64,000 bases of DNA from NCBI GenBank assembly GCA_933207985.1, contig OW240924.1:71182517-71246516 (forward strand), given 5' to 3'. Of this stretch, positions 46,820 through 59,682 are shown piece after piece. The notes below the pieces were generated by a model that saw nothing but the letters and a program-made list of their open reading frames with translations, was not told where the DNA came from and did no database searches. Both the position numbers and the translations under genes were made by a program. The stretch is from Pelobates cultripes. Its lineage: Eukaryota; Chordata; Amphibia; Anura; Pelobatidae. The number at the start of each line of letters is the position of its first letter. The first letter of the stretch is position 1.

Positions 46820-47679
46820 TAATATAAACAAAAGAGCAGACACTAGTATTTTACTTGTACATTTATTTATTTTTAGCCACTCCATTTGGTAGCAAATTCT
46901 CCAGACATCCAAAACTCCCTTCCCCTCTCACTGGTAAATCAATGCACAAAGCACCCTAAAGAATTCTGCTAAGCACAGTCCCAAGGGATTAATGTTGGCA
47001 GTAAACTTGCAGGCTGTAAATCAACTCACATCTGCATCTATCCACCAACCTACAGTTTGCCTTAGTAAAGATCCAGCTTGCATTGTATTCCATATCAACC
47101 GTTCAAATGCCAATTCAAGGTGAATGGCAGACAAAACAAGAAATGCTTGATATTCATCTTATTTGTGTAATATGCAGTTCAGTATACAGCAGTACTTTCA
47201 TTCATGTAAATACATTAAAAAAGCCATTGCAGTGGCAATCATTTCGGGGATGATACAGAGGCAGGATAAAACATTTTTAGGAGAAATTCATAAGCCGTAT
47301 GTAAAACCACCATATCCTGAGGGGAACTTGGGAAAATGGAACACACCAAAATGTTGAGAATTCTAACATCTGAAATCAAGCTTGATACTTCCTTACCTTC
47401 ATTCTAGGCAAACTCTTCAGTAAGAAGTGATTGGAAGAAAAAGCAGTCGAATACAGGCCACAACTTCAACAACATTAAAATGTGTTTGTAACTTAATGAA
47501 TCGCTTGTGAATTAAGATTAGATAAAGCAGAGATTTTTCCCATCAAACTACAGGCTGATAAACGCTAAGGTTCTGGAGACAGAAAATGATTCCCACTATA
47601 TAATGGGAATAAAATTAGAGCAAACAAAAAAAACCTGACAGGACTGAAATGGATTCTGATGTAATGTGCTTAAATGGTA

Positions 47680-47965
47680 GTGATGTCGCGAACCGTTCGC
47701 GAACTTGCCGCGAACCGTTCGTGGCGAACTCCGGTCAGCTGACACATCCCTGCCAATCTCCGGCAGACCCTCCCTCCCAGACCCTCCCACTTCCTGGACA
47801 GCATCCATGTTGAAGGCAGCATCAACATGGATGCTGTCCAGGAGGTGGGGGGGTCTGCCAGAGATTGGCAGGGATGTGTCAGCTGACCGGAGTTCGCCAC
47901 GAACGGTTCGCTGCGAACCGTGGCGAACCGTTCGTGGCAAGTTCGAGAACGGTTCGCGACATCAC
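47680..47965. mobile_element. GTTCGCGA foldback MITE, copy 1
   Basis: The whole 286-bp element is one long imperfect hairpin. Ends GTGATGTCGCGAACCGTTCG and its complement sit between TA dinucleotides, fitting a Tc1/mariner-type MITE. It abuts the T2-like MITE at 47968. Confidence 0.82.
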
Positions 47966-47967
47966 TA

Positions 47968-48349
47968 TTAAATGGACATTATAGGCACCAACAGCACTTC
48001 ACCAACTGAAGTGGTCTGGGTACAGTGTCCCTATTGCACTTTTGGAGAAATTGCAATGTTTACATTGCAGCACTAATACAGCCACTAGAGGCGCTTCCAG
48101 AATGTAACCGGACTTTTGGTCCACTACTGGACGCTGGACGTCCTCATGCTCTGCATTGATTCAATGGGAAGGGCCTAATGGGCCCGCAGCAATCATTGCG
48201 CATTAGCGTCCCCACAACGAGTGACGGCGGAGAAGATGGAGCTGCGACCAAGTGGTATTGGGATCAGGTAAGTAAATAAATGTTTTTTTAACCTTTTATT
48301 CACTGCGGTGGAGGAGCATTGTATTCCTGGCACTAAAGTATCCCTTTAA
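47968..48349. mobile_element. T2-like MITE
   Basis: Flanked by TTAA, with ends TTAAATGGACATTATAGGCA and CACTAAAGTATCCCTTTAA; the core has 'tttacattgcagcactaata'. Confidence 0.8.
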
Positions 48350-48949
48350 TATTTAAATTGCATTTTTTTTTTTTAAATGAAGGATCAGTAAAAAATAAAT
48401 AAATAAAAAGTTAACACAAGTTAGAGGTGAATTGCTTTTTTTCCCCCTTGTCAATGGTATAATTTTTAGAGAATTGGTAGTTCCACTCTGTGCTCTCTTT
48501 GTGGTAACTGTTAATTGCTGTGTTACATTTTCACGAACAAATAGCATATCCGCTGCATAATTGTAAGCACTGTTACTTCGTACTGTATTTATTATACACC
48601 TGGCTCTTTGTGAGTCTATAATTAACATAATAATGAGAAACTATGTAGTTAGCACAGAGGCCGTCATATAAAAGCACTGAAAGCTATATAATCAGGAGTG
48701 TACAATATTGTATACATATATATAAAATGCATTATAAATGTACAGTAGATTGCAGCAGTGTTACAAAGAGCACACAATACCTTCAAATATGGGGCTACTG
48801 CTCCTGTGTTTTTCATAATGAGAAAGAGTGCGCATTTTATAGGTTCCAGCAATAATAATAGAATTAGAGAGAGAGAGAGCGAGAGCTTGGTGCCAATTAC
48901 TGTTGTGCATCACTTTGCAAAGTCCACCATAGGAACAGAAACTCGAGCG
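48350..48949. other. No feature seen; short microsatellite
   Basis: (GA)n-like run at 48866-48884, otherwise AT-rich with nothing assignable. Confidence 0.45.
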
Positions 48950-49910
48950 TTATGGCTAGACAACTAGATTAGAGCATTTCCATAACGGCAAGTCTTGAGG
49001 GGTGTTCCCAATATGCAGTGGTTAGTACCTAAGAAGTGGTGCAAGAAAGGACAACTGGTAAACCATCATCAGGGTCATGGGCGACCAAGGCTCATTGATG
49101 CACGTAGGGAGCAAAGGTTAGCCTTTCTGGTACAAACACACATAAGAGCTACTTTAGCTAAAATGCTGTAAAACATAATGTTGGCAAGGATAGATAGGTG
49201 TAAGAACACACAGTGCATCACAGTTTGCTGTGTATAGTGCTGTGCAGCCACAGAGTGCCAATGATGACCCTTGTCCACCGCTGAAAGCACCTTCAGTGGA
49301 ACACGAGGGTCAGAACTGGACTGTAGAGCAATAGAAGAAGGTTGCCTGGTCTGATGAATCACATTTTCTTTTCAATCAGATAGATTGCCAGGTTCGTGTG
49401 TGCCTTTACCTGGGGAAGAGATTGTAGCAGAATGAACTATGGAAAGAAGGTAGGCTAGCGGAGGCAGTGTCATGTTCTGGACAATGTTCTGCTAGGAAAC
49501 CTTGGGTCCAGGCATTCGTGCAGATTTTACTTTGACATGTACAACCTACCTAGAGATTGTTACAGACCACGTGCACCCATTCATGGTGTTCCCTGATGGC
49601 AGTGGACTCTTTTAGCAGCATAATGTTCACAAATGGTTTCATGAACATGACATATTTCCAAGATCTCAATCTGATTGAGCATCTGTGGGATGTGCTGTAA
49701 AGAGAAATCTGATCTGCAAGGATCTGCTGCCAATGTCTTGGTGCCAGATACCACAGGACACGTTTAGAGGTCTTGTGGAGTCCATGCCTTCATGCATCAG
49801 AGCAGTTTTGGCAGCACGAAGGGAACCAGTAATCTTTGAGAGTGTTGTGAATTTTCATTACATTGAAAGTGATACTCTAGTTTGTAGAGTACCATCCGAA
49901 ATCTAATGGC
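48950..49910 (+). mobile_element. Tc1-like transposon, inactivated copy 2
   Basis: Homologous to the copy at 837-2484: 'gttatggctagacaactaga', 'ggcggaggcagtgtcatg', 'cttgggtccaggcattcgtg' and 'cagcataatgttcacaaatg'. Transposase pieces are spread over frames with stops. The left inverted repeat is missing. It shows the uninterrupted version of the site that carries the 504-bp insert in copy 1. Confidence 0.82.
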
Positions 49911-50277
49911 TGTATTTGTTCCTTCATTGGTATGGTGTCACACCACGCTATCTCTTGGTGTTATACTTGAAAAACCTTTACACCCTATGTGAATTATTAC
50001 GCTGCACAAATCAAGCCAATTCTAAAAGATGGTTAATAAATCAGTGGTGCTATAAATAGAAAAGTTAATTTACAGAATAAATGGTCTAAAGCAGCAGATG
50101 AGTCATGCTAAGATAAAAAAATATAAACACAAAATAGACATAATGAATGTTCAGAAAAGTTTTTTTTTCTCTCTTTTAATAAGAATAAGAATTTGTTGAA
50201 TAAAATAAATAGAGTAAAGCAGAGAGATAGCTCCAGTATCTTTCCTAAAGACGGTTAGTATCTTTACGATTAGCCTT

Positions 50278-50632
50278 CTTAACCCTGCAATGAGAAGCTG
50301 CAATGTTTACATTGCAGGGTTTATACCACCTATAATGGTTGTCAATATGACCGCCACTAGAGGTGCTTGTGCTGCAATGACCTATGGGAAAGTTGGAATG
50401 CGCGCTTGGCACGTGCTGTGCATGCAGATTGGGCACCTGATGCTCCTCTCTGGGGGGCATTATAGTGAACCACAACAGAGGAGGCAATGCCTCCTCCGTG
50501 ACATCGCAGGTAGTAGAAAAATAAGCAGGGCAGTGGAAAAAGGTGGTAAAATATTTTTTTTTTAACATTTTATTGCGCCGCAGCAGAGTGCCCTAGTACA
50601 AGTATAGGGCCACTATACCATTATAAATACAG
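50278..50632. mobile_element. T2-like MITE, degraded
   Basis: The core 'tgtttacattgcagggttta' and interior 'gccactagaggtgcttg' match the family. Neither terminal TTAA end is intact. Confidence 0.6.
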
Positions 50633-50731
50633 AATTGTATCCTGAATGTTATAGATTTTCCAATTAAAAAGTAGGGAAAAGTGTGAATTATGTTTTTTTA
50701 TGTCAGGATGTATAATCCTGAAAAATATTAT

Positions 50732-51187
50732 TTAAATGGATACTTCAAGCACCATGACCACCTCAGTGATTTAAAGTCGTCATGGTACTTAGAGTTGCTA
50801 TGTGAAAAAAAACCTGCGCATACATAGATATTTGATTTTGCTGCTAGAGTTATAACTCCACTTTTAGCATCAACATAAGCAATCGGGCTGCTAATGTTAC
50901 AACTGTGCCAAGAATGCGTCCGTCTTCAGCAGGAACAGCATGCTAGCATGGTCCCTCTCAGTTTGGCCTCCAGGACATCCTAACCATGCTGTGAAGGGTT
51001 GTGGCATCATGGGAGGAGGGTCATGCTGCAGGGAGAACCTGGCTAAGACATGGGATTGCAGGTGAGTTTATTATTTTCCTTCTTTCTTTGAAAGAGGTTG
51101 GGTGCCAGCAAGAATTCTCCAGCCAAAATATCACATTTGATTAAAAGACCCCTACTGGTGTGAGAAACCCTTCAAGAAGCACTTTAA
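50732..51187. mobile_element. TTAA MITE, diverged
   Basis: TTAAATGGATACTTCAAGCA at the left and 'aagcactttaa' at the right, with 'ccatgaccacctcagtgatt' and its partial complement as subterminal arms. Confidence 0.6.
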
Positions 51188-51627
51188 GTACTATAACCAC
51201 AACCTATAATTACTGTCATAATACTGGACAGACTGATACAGATAAATAAGCAGGGAATTTCCATCTGGTGAACGGGACAGTCTTGTTTTAATACAATATA
51301 GAGACAATGTATCAGGGGAAAAAGGAAATAAAAATCCCGCAGTTATCTTCTAATAAACAGTGATGGCTGACATTTATCAGTCAATCCTGGCCATCCAACT
51401 CTTCTCACTGAGCAAATCCCTTTTACCACTATCCATGAAATATGTCGCTCAAACAGAATTAGTTTCTTTAGTGAAGAGACATGAGTAAAGTCACTATGAA
51501 AGCTAATTACAGTGAGGCTTACCTTATCAGGTCAGATTCATTTCATATTATTTGATGAATGAAGCTAGTTTTCCATGCACACCCATTCTGACATAACACA
51601 GGTTCTTTCATAAATAGCTACAAGTCT

Positions 51628-52244
51628 TTAAAGGAACTGCTCATTGAAGTTGTAATGGGGGTGCCATCTTAAGTAAGGTTTTGCATTGGATTAATCCCAA
51701 TGTTGGTACTCCAGCACCCAGCAGTAGCCCTTCCAACTTCCTTCCTCTCTGCCACCGCAGTAGGACAAAAGTTTATCTGGAAGACTGTTGAGAGCCTATA
51801 ACTGGCTACCCACTGGGAGAACTAGTACGTACTATTTATCTCCCCTGCTCCACCTCCTTTGCTGAAATTATCAGAATTGACGATTCAGCCAATGTAATGC
51901 ATTCCTATTGGAAAGCATTTTGATTGACTGAGATCATTAATTCTGATGATGTCAGCCAAGTAGGCGAATAGGGGGCAGGGCCAGACAGAAGGAGCCGCAC
52001 GCTGAAAAAAGGTGAGTAATTCAGCGTTCCAACCTTAGGTAGGGGGTCCATCCACTGACATGGTGGTTTTAGAACCGATACACATTTGTGTTCCTGACAT
52101 AGAGATGTCTCGATGTCTGGGAGGAAGGGTCTGCCAGAGATTGGCAGGGATGTGTCAGCTGACCGGAGTTCGCCACGAACCGTTCGCGATAAGTTCGCGG
52201 ACGGTTCGCGACATCTCTATCCTGACACTATGGTGCCCCTTTAA
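51628..52244. mobile_element. T2-like MITE hosting a GTTCGCGA element
   Basis: Flanked by TTAA, with left end 'ttaaaggaactgctcattga' and right end 'cactatggtgcccctttaa'. The 52102-52217 segment is a separate foldback element nested near its right end. Confidence 0.75.
52102..52217. mobile_element. GTTCGCGA foldback MITE, copy 2 (half element)
   Basis: GAGATGTCTCG at the left and CGCGACATCTC at the right, each next to TA. Only one arm of the hairpin remains ('ggcagggatgtgtcagctga'). Confidence 0.78.
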
Positions 52245-53007
52245 GTTGTTATGGAGGTAGGAGTGTTACTTTAAAAAAGGTAGTTGTATTGGCACAGCTT
52301 CCCAAAGTGTCACTGAGACCGTTAAAAGCAAAAACAACTGTCAGCCAATGTTGAGGTTTGTGTGTATATTTTAACCACAAAAGACATGTAACCAGTGTGT
52401 AAATATGCTTTTATAAGATCTTTAAAAATAGATGAAGCCATTAGAAATAAATTATATTAACACAGATTTTTATCTTCTGCCTCTTAATATAGAGTTTTAT
52501 TCTGAAGTAACTGGTACGCTTTAAAAATATATTTTATTGAGTCATTTGCTTTAAAAAAAATAATTTGAAAGCTGACATTCCAAAAATGAAGAGCACCAAC
52601 TGAGATGCTAAAGTATAATGACAGAAGTTCACCACTTGAAAACGAAGGCAATCACAATGTATTCTTTCCATTAAAACTATTTCTAAGTAAAATAAAAGAA
52701 GCAGCATGCGTCATGAACGATCTAGGTCAAACGCTTTGAGATGCAGTGTACATCTAGCTGAAAAATGGAGATGTGACTCCCTTGGTCTAACAGTATGCCA
52801 GATCAAATGTAAAAAAAAAAAACTAGAAATTCTTCACTCAATCCATTTAAAAAGGAGCAACTGACAGCAGATTATTAGAAGCTTAAATAATGTGACATCT
52901 CTTCTACAAACTGCTGTAAACATGTTATTTAAAATGTTTTGCGGTGATAAAAAAAAAATAGTAGCCTTCTGTCCTTTTTCATTATATAAAAACATAGATT
53001 ATAGGTA

Positions 53008-53309
53008 GAGCTGTCACGAACTGTCCGCGAACTTCTCGCGAACGGTTCGCCACGAGCTGTTCGTGGCGAACTCCGGTCAGCTGACACGTCTCGGCCAATC
53101 TCCAGCAGACCCTCCCTCCCAGACCCTCCTACTTCCTGGACAGCATCCATGTTGAAACATGGAAACATGGATGCTGTCCAGGAAGTAGGAGGGTCTGGGA
53201 GGGAGGGTCTGCTGGAGATTGGCCGGGACGTGTCAGCTGACCGGAGTTCGCCACGAACAGCTCGTGGCGAACCGTTGGCGAGAAGTTCGCAGACGGTTCG
53301 CGACATCTC
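53008..53309. mobile_element. GTTCGCGA foldback MITE, copy 3
   Basis: A near-complete 302-bp hairpin with ends GAGCTGTCACGAACTG and CGCGACATCTC, flanked by TA. Arms include 'tccggtcagctgacacgtct' and its complement. Confidence 0.83.
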
Positions 53310-53664
53310 TAATTATAGGACATCTATGAATTGAAAATGGGACAGGGATGCTGAAACGTTTCTCTAGTGTGCACTTCATTAAATGTGGGTTTCACAAATG
53401 GGCCCTATCTACACATTGCATTGTTTTCTATTTTCCTGGCATTATGTTATTTAATAAGATGAAATGGTTCATCTTATTAAAAAAAATTTAATTTTGGGGG
53501 ATCTGAAAGTGGAAATCTATTTTACGTTTTATTCTAACAAGATAGAAGAATAGTAAATACAAGTGTTTACTAGTATCATGCAAAGTTTACACATCAGAGA
53601 TGGCATGTGTCCACTGCATATTGCAGCCTTATTATGAACTGGCGAACAAAAACACACCAAGCAG

Positions 53665-53770
53665 ACAGGGCAAATGTCGTCAGTGACCTATTGTTGGAGG
53701 TCTTTTTAGCTCTCCCTGGTCAGTCAGACAGCTATACTGATATGGTGCCAGGAGATATTGAAACCTTTTA
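53665..53770. mobile_element. Fragment related to the element at 59156
   Basis: 'cagggcaaatgtcgtcagtg' and 'gttggaggtctttttagctc' are shared with 59400-59515, where 60-70 extra bases separate the two blocks. Confidence 0.5.
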
Positions 53771-54559
53771 GTATTGTTTGAAAACTTACCTAGGTCTGAC
53801 AAGGGCTGCATCCTTTGCATTCTGGTCTTCTCCAGCAGAGAAACCACGTGGCTGTAGATCAAAGCATGGGCGATGCAGGACCGTGCTTACAGAATGAAAG
53901 CACTCAGCTGGCACTACCAGCCAATGAATGTGGTCTGTTCTATGAAGCACTCAAGATTCTTCAGGTGTAGAAGACCGGTTGCAGTCCTGGGAACCCATCA
54001 GGACTTTGGTAAGATGTCAAACTGTACTAAACGGTTTGGCATCTTACCGTGAGCCACTCCTGGCACACTGGCACCAAAATCCAGAAAGTTGAGATAGGTA
54101 TGCTGCGTGGGGTGTTGCTTTAGCTATGACATGCAATACTATTGACATTTTATTGAAACATGCCAAGTACAATGCTCGAGTATTGAGGACATACCTAATC
54201 TTTTTGGTCAAGTCCATATTTTTGAGGTCCAATCATTATTGACTTAAATAATGAATTGGAAAGACTAAAAATACAAGGATCAACCCTGCCCAAAGCCTGT
54301 AATGCTGATGTTAACTACGACATGGTAAACGTAAAAGTTTTTATCCTGCATCTTTAACCAACATGCCCCTCCTTCCAACAGGCAGATATATTTAGCAGCC
54401 CATGTGATTTATTTTAGGAGTTAGAATAGAGACACATTCATAGCACAATACATCAAAATATGCCAAATGATAGTTATAATAGACAAGATAGAGAGCAAAC
54501 CTACAACAGATAAATTTTTTACCTTGACCTGGAAGGCATTCTTTGAACATGCTGAACGA

Positions 54560-54655
54560 TTTAACCTCTAAAGGTCAGGAAGCTCCAGAGACCTCCTGAC
54601 ACCATAATAATTTCATTTTGATAAAGTTGTTTTAGTGCCGGAGTGTTCCTTTAAT
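54560..54655. mobile_element. T2-like MITE fragment
   Basis: Only the right end survives: 'gataaagttgttttagtgcc' followed by 'ggagtgttcctttaa'. Confidence 0.55.
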
Positions 54656-54753
54656 GTTTCTCTAGTTTCACAATGCAATCCCTTTTTCACAGTTTGCTCC
54701 ACAGGAAACACTCCCAACTGCAAACCAATCACTCGTTTTACCATATGCGCTCT

Positions 54754-55221
54754 TTAAAGGACCACTATAGTGCCAGGAAAACATACTCATTTTCCTGGCA
54801 CTATAGTGCCCTGAGGGTACCCCCACCCTCAGGGTCCCCCTCCTGCCGGGCTCTGGGAAGAGGAAGGGGTTAAACACTTACCTTTCTCCAGTGCCGGGCG
54901 GGGAGCCTTCCTCCTCCTCTCCTTCTTCCTAGCGACGTCATCGGCTGAATGCGCATGCGCGGCAGGAACCACGCGCTCATTCAGCCAGTCTCATAGGAAA
55001 GCATTCATGATTTTCACAGTGAGAAGCACGCAAGCGCCTCTAGCGGCTGTCAATGAGACAGCCACTAGAGGCTTTAGAGGCTGGATTAACCCTCAGTGTA
55101 AACATAGCAGTTTCTCTGAAACTGCTATGTTTATAAAAAAAAGGGTTAATCCTATCTGGACCTGGCACCCAGACCACTTCATTAAGCTTAAGTGGTCTGG
55201 GTGCCTATAGTGGTCCTTTAA
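54754..55221. mobile_element. T2-like MITE
   Basis: Flanked by TTAA, with ends TTAAAGGACCACTATAGTGC and GCCTATAGTGGTCCTTTAA. Full length and little diverged. Confidence 0.88.
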
Positions 55222-55465
55222 TGACAATACAATATAACCAATTAATTTATGACAATACAATATAACCAATTATAATCCTTCTCTATATACGATGACTGCA
55301 TTGTCAACTTTCTTTTTTCTTGCCTAATCATTCTGTTATGAATGTTTTAAATGATCAAAATGATTTTCAGTTGCTACAAAACGATTTGGTTTTGTGTAAA
55401 ATTTTATAAACATTACTTGACATTTTTTTCCAAAACATTTTCTTCCAACACTAAATCAGTGCACA

Positions 55466-56726
55466 CAGGGCCGCCACCAGAAATTTTGGGGGCCCTGACA
55501 AAGCACGAGGTCTGGTAGTGTAGTGGTCAGTGTAATGAATGCAGAGTGTGTGTCAGTGTAGTGAATGCGGAGTGTGTGTCAATGTAATGTGGTAACCGGG
55601 CTCACATTCCCAATGTGCACACACATATATAAGGATTATCGCTACATATATATTTGCCCTGGCAATGGTGGAACTACTGCTTGTGCAGCCGGTATGGTTG
55701 CACTGAGGCTGGCACGCCGAGGAGCCCTATCAGGTGGTTGATGCACTTTGGGCCACCAGATGAACATACGTCTAAAGAGACCTGGTCAGTGCTGTTGATC
55801 TCTAAAACTGGGACTCGGGGCCGCCACCAGAAATTTTGGGGCCCCTGACAAAGCACAAGGTCTGGTAGTGTAGTGGTCAGTGTAGTGGATGCAGAGTGTG
55901 TGTCAGTGTAATGAATGCAGAGTGTGTGTCAGTGTAGTAAATGCAGTGTGTGTTAGTGTAATGAATGCAGAGTGTGTGTCAGTGTAGTGAATGCAGAGTG
56001 TGTATTAGTGTAGTGAATACAGAGTGTGTGTCAGTGTAGTGAATGCAGAGTGTGTGTCAGTGTAGTGAATGTAGAGTGTCAATGTAGTGAATGCAGAGTG
56101 TGTGTCAGTGTAATGAATGCAGAGTGTGTGTCAGTGTAATGAATGCAGAGTGTGTGTTAGTGTAGTGAATGCAGAGTGTGTTAGTGTAATGAATGCAGAG
56201 TGTGTTAGTGTAATGAATGCAGAGTGTGTGTGTGTTTACTAGTGTATGCATGTAATGTTATAATGTAAATGTAATAAATGTTTCTCCCACCTCCCTGCTT
56301 CTTACCTGGTTCAGGGTGGGGGGAGATTCCATCTCTGGTGGTCCGGTGGCATTGTGGGGCCCCCCGGCTCCCTATACTTGAATGGGGGCCCAGCAGACTG
56401 CAGGAGCACATTACAGCATTTCCCTAGCTCTAACTCCCGCGAGCGTGGTCTGCGTGCCGCGCGGAGCGTTGCCATGGTAACCCGTGGCAATGCTCTGACG
56501 GCCGTAGGTCTTGTGGGAGTTAGAGAGAGGGAAGAGCTGTAATGTGCTCCTGCAGTCTGCTGGGCCCCCTCTGCAAGTATAGGGAGCCGGGGGCCCGTGG
56601 CTGCACATATATATAGCGATCATCGCTATATATGTGCAGAGAGGGAATGTGGGGCCCAGGACTGCCAAAGCAGTCAGGGCCCCCCAGGACCGCCGGGCCC
56701 ATGACAACCCCCTGATGGCGGCCCTG
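55466..56726. mobile_element. Non-autonomous hAT element with minisatellite
   Basis: Ends CAGGGCCGCCACC and GATGGCGGCCCTG are flanked by agtgcaca (55458-55465) and agtgcaaa (56727-56734), an 8-bp duplication with one mismatch. The head sequence is repeated internally at about 55816. The GC-rich tail contains an inverted copy of the 'gtaatgtgctcctgcagtct' block. Confidence 0.87.
55860..56235. repeat. About 25-bp minisatellite inside the hAT element
   Basis: Recurring 'gaatgcagagtgtgtgtcag' plus 'tgta', with about 14 variable copies. Confidence 0.9.
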
Positions 56727-58639
56727 AGTGCAAACATACATTACGAAACCCAAAACACATATGCACGCGAGCTAGATTGCTAAACATTCAAATTACAGAT
56801 AAACAGCTTCCTATATAAAATGCAGAATCCAGCTATATATTAAGCTAGGACTGAACAAGGACTGACAGTGATAGTGAATCCTCCGTAACTCCAGTAGTTA
56901 GCTGCAGAACACTGCAGAATGATCAATTTGTGTTATGTGAGATCACGAAGAAACTCCTGCATAGATAGACTGCTGAATGCGGGAGCTGTATTAAGGAGCT
57001 TTCATTAACACGAGAGAAACATCTTCATTTGTTATGGTTATCTATCGAGTCTACGTATATGAGAAAATCTAGAACAATGCAAACAGGCAATGGGCAAAGG
57101 GTTAAATGCTTAAAGACTGATAAACAGATAAGTAGATGGACATATAGATAGACAGGCACACTAATGACCACCAGGGGCCCAGAGATGTGACAAGCAGACA
57201 GAAACTGAAAGACAGTGTGATGATTAATGAAATACATACCACTTGGTAACTATTTTTTTTTTTTTTTATTAAACTTTAATTTTGCTGCACCCCACTTACT
57301 TGATACTAAACCGTCTAGGCCTGGGAGACTCCAGTTTTCCTTTTCTTTAATTTATCTTGATTTGAATTACCTTTTGCCTTCACAGAATTTTAATATTTCA
57401 TGTATATATTTTGCTGACAAAACACAGACAAGCAAAACTCTCAGATGACCAAATTTATATGGAATTTAAGGACAATTCGGTGTTTCGTCTCTTAGTAATC
57501 ACACCTAAATAATTCACACGTACAAGTGTGCTACTAATTTACATAAAACCAATTATGAGTTGTCACCAAGTGATATGCAAAACATTTTACAAATGAAGAA
57601 ATTTAACTAAGAAAGATACAGATTACCAAAACTTCAATAATCTCAAGATCACTAACACACTTCAGTTAACATGAAAACTAATTGATAATTTATTGTTGTC
57701 CCATCGGCAGTCAGCATGATGGGTACAGATTTTAAAAATTGCTGCACAACCCATCCAACCTAGCAATCATTTTTATTACATGATGAAATATTGTCAGCCA
57801 CTTATCACATGTTTCTGGGTGATGCACAGCTCTCAGAGCTTAAACGATGGACAACAATGTTGCATTGTAAATGTCTAATGTTAAGTATAATCACGAATAT
57901 ACAACACAGACCTGCTGATATGATTAATAGTGTGCAAAATACATATTAATGGTGACAAAATTCAGGCTCGCCTGACACTCGCAGGCGGTCACATGTGATC
58001 TAAAATCAGTTCTGTAAATAAAACTGCACACTAAGGAGCTTGATGTACGAATATATAACCATCATCAGTTAACTCATACCTCTCAACAGTCCTTAAGCTG
58101 GCAAAACACTTATTTTGGTGCACCCATGTTGTGTTGCTGGCAGATGTGCCATCTCACATTATGAATTCATACCTCACGATGTTGGCAGTAACAGGTAAAC
58201 TGTTATGTACACACATCTAAAAATTGCAGACTGGGTAGAGAAAGAAAATATTTGAAGGAAAAGGGAGGTGAAGATAGAGTGGCATGGGCCCAAACATAGA
58301 GGGGGAGCAGATATAAAGATTGAAATCATATAGAGAGGCGCTTGATGGAAAGTTTTATAAGGAAAGGGTGAACGAAAAAGGGGTCAGGGCACTTCGCAGG
58401 TAAGTAACTTGCCTTCTGCAGATAATTTGACAATCAAAGATATTTGCTACATTGTCTTATGCAGCTAATGTTGTAGGCAACATGTAAGGATAAAAAATAA
58501 ATCTCTTTCAGAAGCAACATTAAAAGTTCTCCAAGTCATAATAATAACAACCTCAACCCACATTACAGACAGAGTGTAGATGCTAAAACCTATAAATTAT
58601 TGTACAATTAAAGATATAGATTATATAGACTATTTAAAG

Positions 58640-58640
<1 letters not shown>

Positions 58641-58666
<26 letters not shown>
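58641..58666. repeat. (TA)n microsatellite
   Basis: Simple TA run in AT-rich DNA. Confidence 0.9.
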
Positions 58667-58670
<4 letters not shown>

Positions 58671-58787
58671 CATGTTCACGATATATATTATTTATGTGCA
58701 GGGCAATACACATCCTACAACGCCATTTGTCCAAAATGTCAACATGGTTTTATTGACATTCACAAAACACAGATGATTGCGGATCCC

Positions 58788-59159
58788 TTAAGGGGGCACT
58801 GTAGGCACCCAGTCCACTTCAGCTGCAATATTTACTTTGCAGCTCTAAGTCTGCCCTCAGTGGCTGTCTGCCAGATAGCCACTGGGGGCGCTTCCGGAAG
58901 CGAAACAGACCTTTGTTTTTTTGCTGGAAGTTCTCACACACTGCATGATTTCCTATGGGGAAACCCTAATGCGAGCGCGCCCATTGCCGCGCATGTGCTT
59001 CATGTCTCCCTCGCCGGGCTGATGTCAGCGGGGAGGAGCCCACGTAAGTGGCTGAAGGGATGTTAACCCCTTCAGCCAAGCTGGAGGGGGCTGGCTTCTT
59101 ATAAACCTATAGTGCCAGGATAACAGCTTTGTTTTCCTGGCACTATAGTATCCCTTTAA
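58788..59159. mobile_element. T2-like MITE
   Basis: Flanked by TTAA, with ends TTAAGGGGGCACTGTAGGCA and CACTATAGTATCCCTTTAA. Its right TTAA also starts the next element. Confidence 0.85.
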
Positions 59160-59682
59160 AGTGAACTTGCCGAGCAAACTTTCACTTACCTGAAATGGCT
59201 TCCATATACATTAAATACACCATATGTAAAACAGATACATTGTGTATTCAATGTAAAATATAGAGATTTACTCACTTTTCCTCCATTTCAGCACTGCCAT
59301 CTTCAAGTTTCATGGGTGTTACTTTTCATGTAACACCCATCTCCGGGCCATCATCCGTGCCGTCTGTGCTCTTCCCGCAGACTTCTTTGAATTGCTCCTC
59401 AAGCAGGGCAAATCTCGTCAGTGATGTTGGCATGCTGGCATGGACGGCAATTGTTATGGGAGGAGAGCAAAGGGACCTCTTGTTGGAGGTCTTTTCAGCT
59501 CTCCCTGGACAGTCAATGCCTCGACATAAACTGACACCTGGGAGAAAAACAACTATATTTAAATAGGTTTTTCTCCCAATCTATACATTTTCTAGCAAAA
59601 ATACCTAGCGCACTGTATAGCTAGAATCTCATGCTTAATCTAATGAGCATACGTTGTTGGGGGCATGACAGGGGCGCTTTAA
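59156..59682. mobile_element. TTAA-flanked DNA element, third family
   Basis: It begins TTAAAGTGAACTTGCCGAGC and ends 'catgacaggggcgctttaa'. It contains a short perfect hairpin (gggtgttac / gtaacaccc, near 59314-59338). Part of it recurs at 53665. Confidence 0.55.

Noticed and set aside
47596..47971. Overlapping 76-114 codon frames on both strands
   Set aside because: They arise from the self-complementary GTTCGCGA hairpin and recur in every copy.
49075..49362. 95-codon minus-strand frame
   Set aside because: It is antisense to the Tc1-like transposase remnant.
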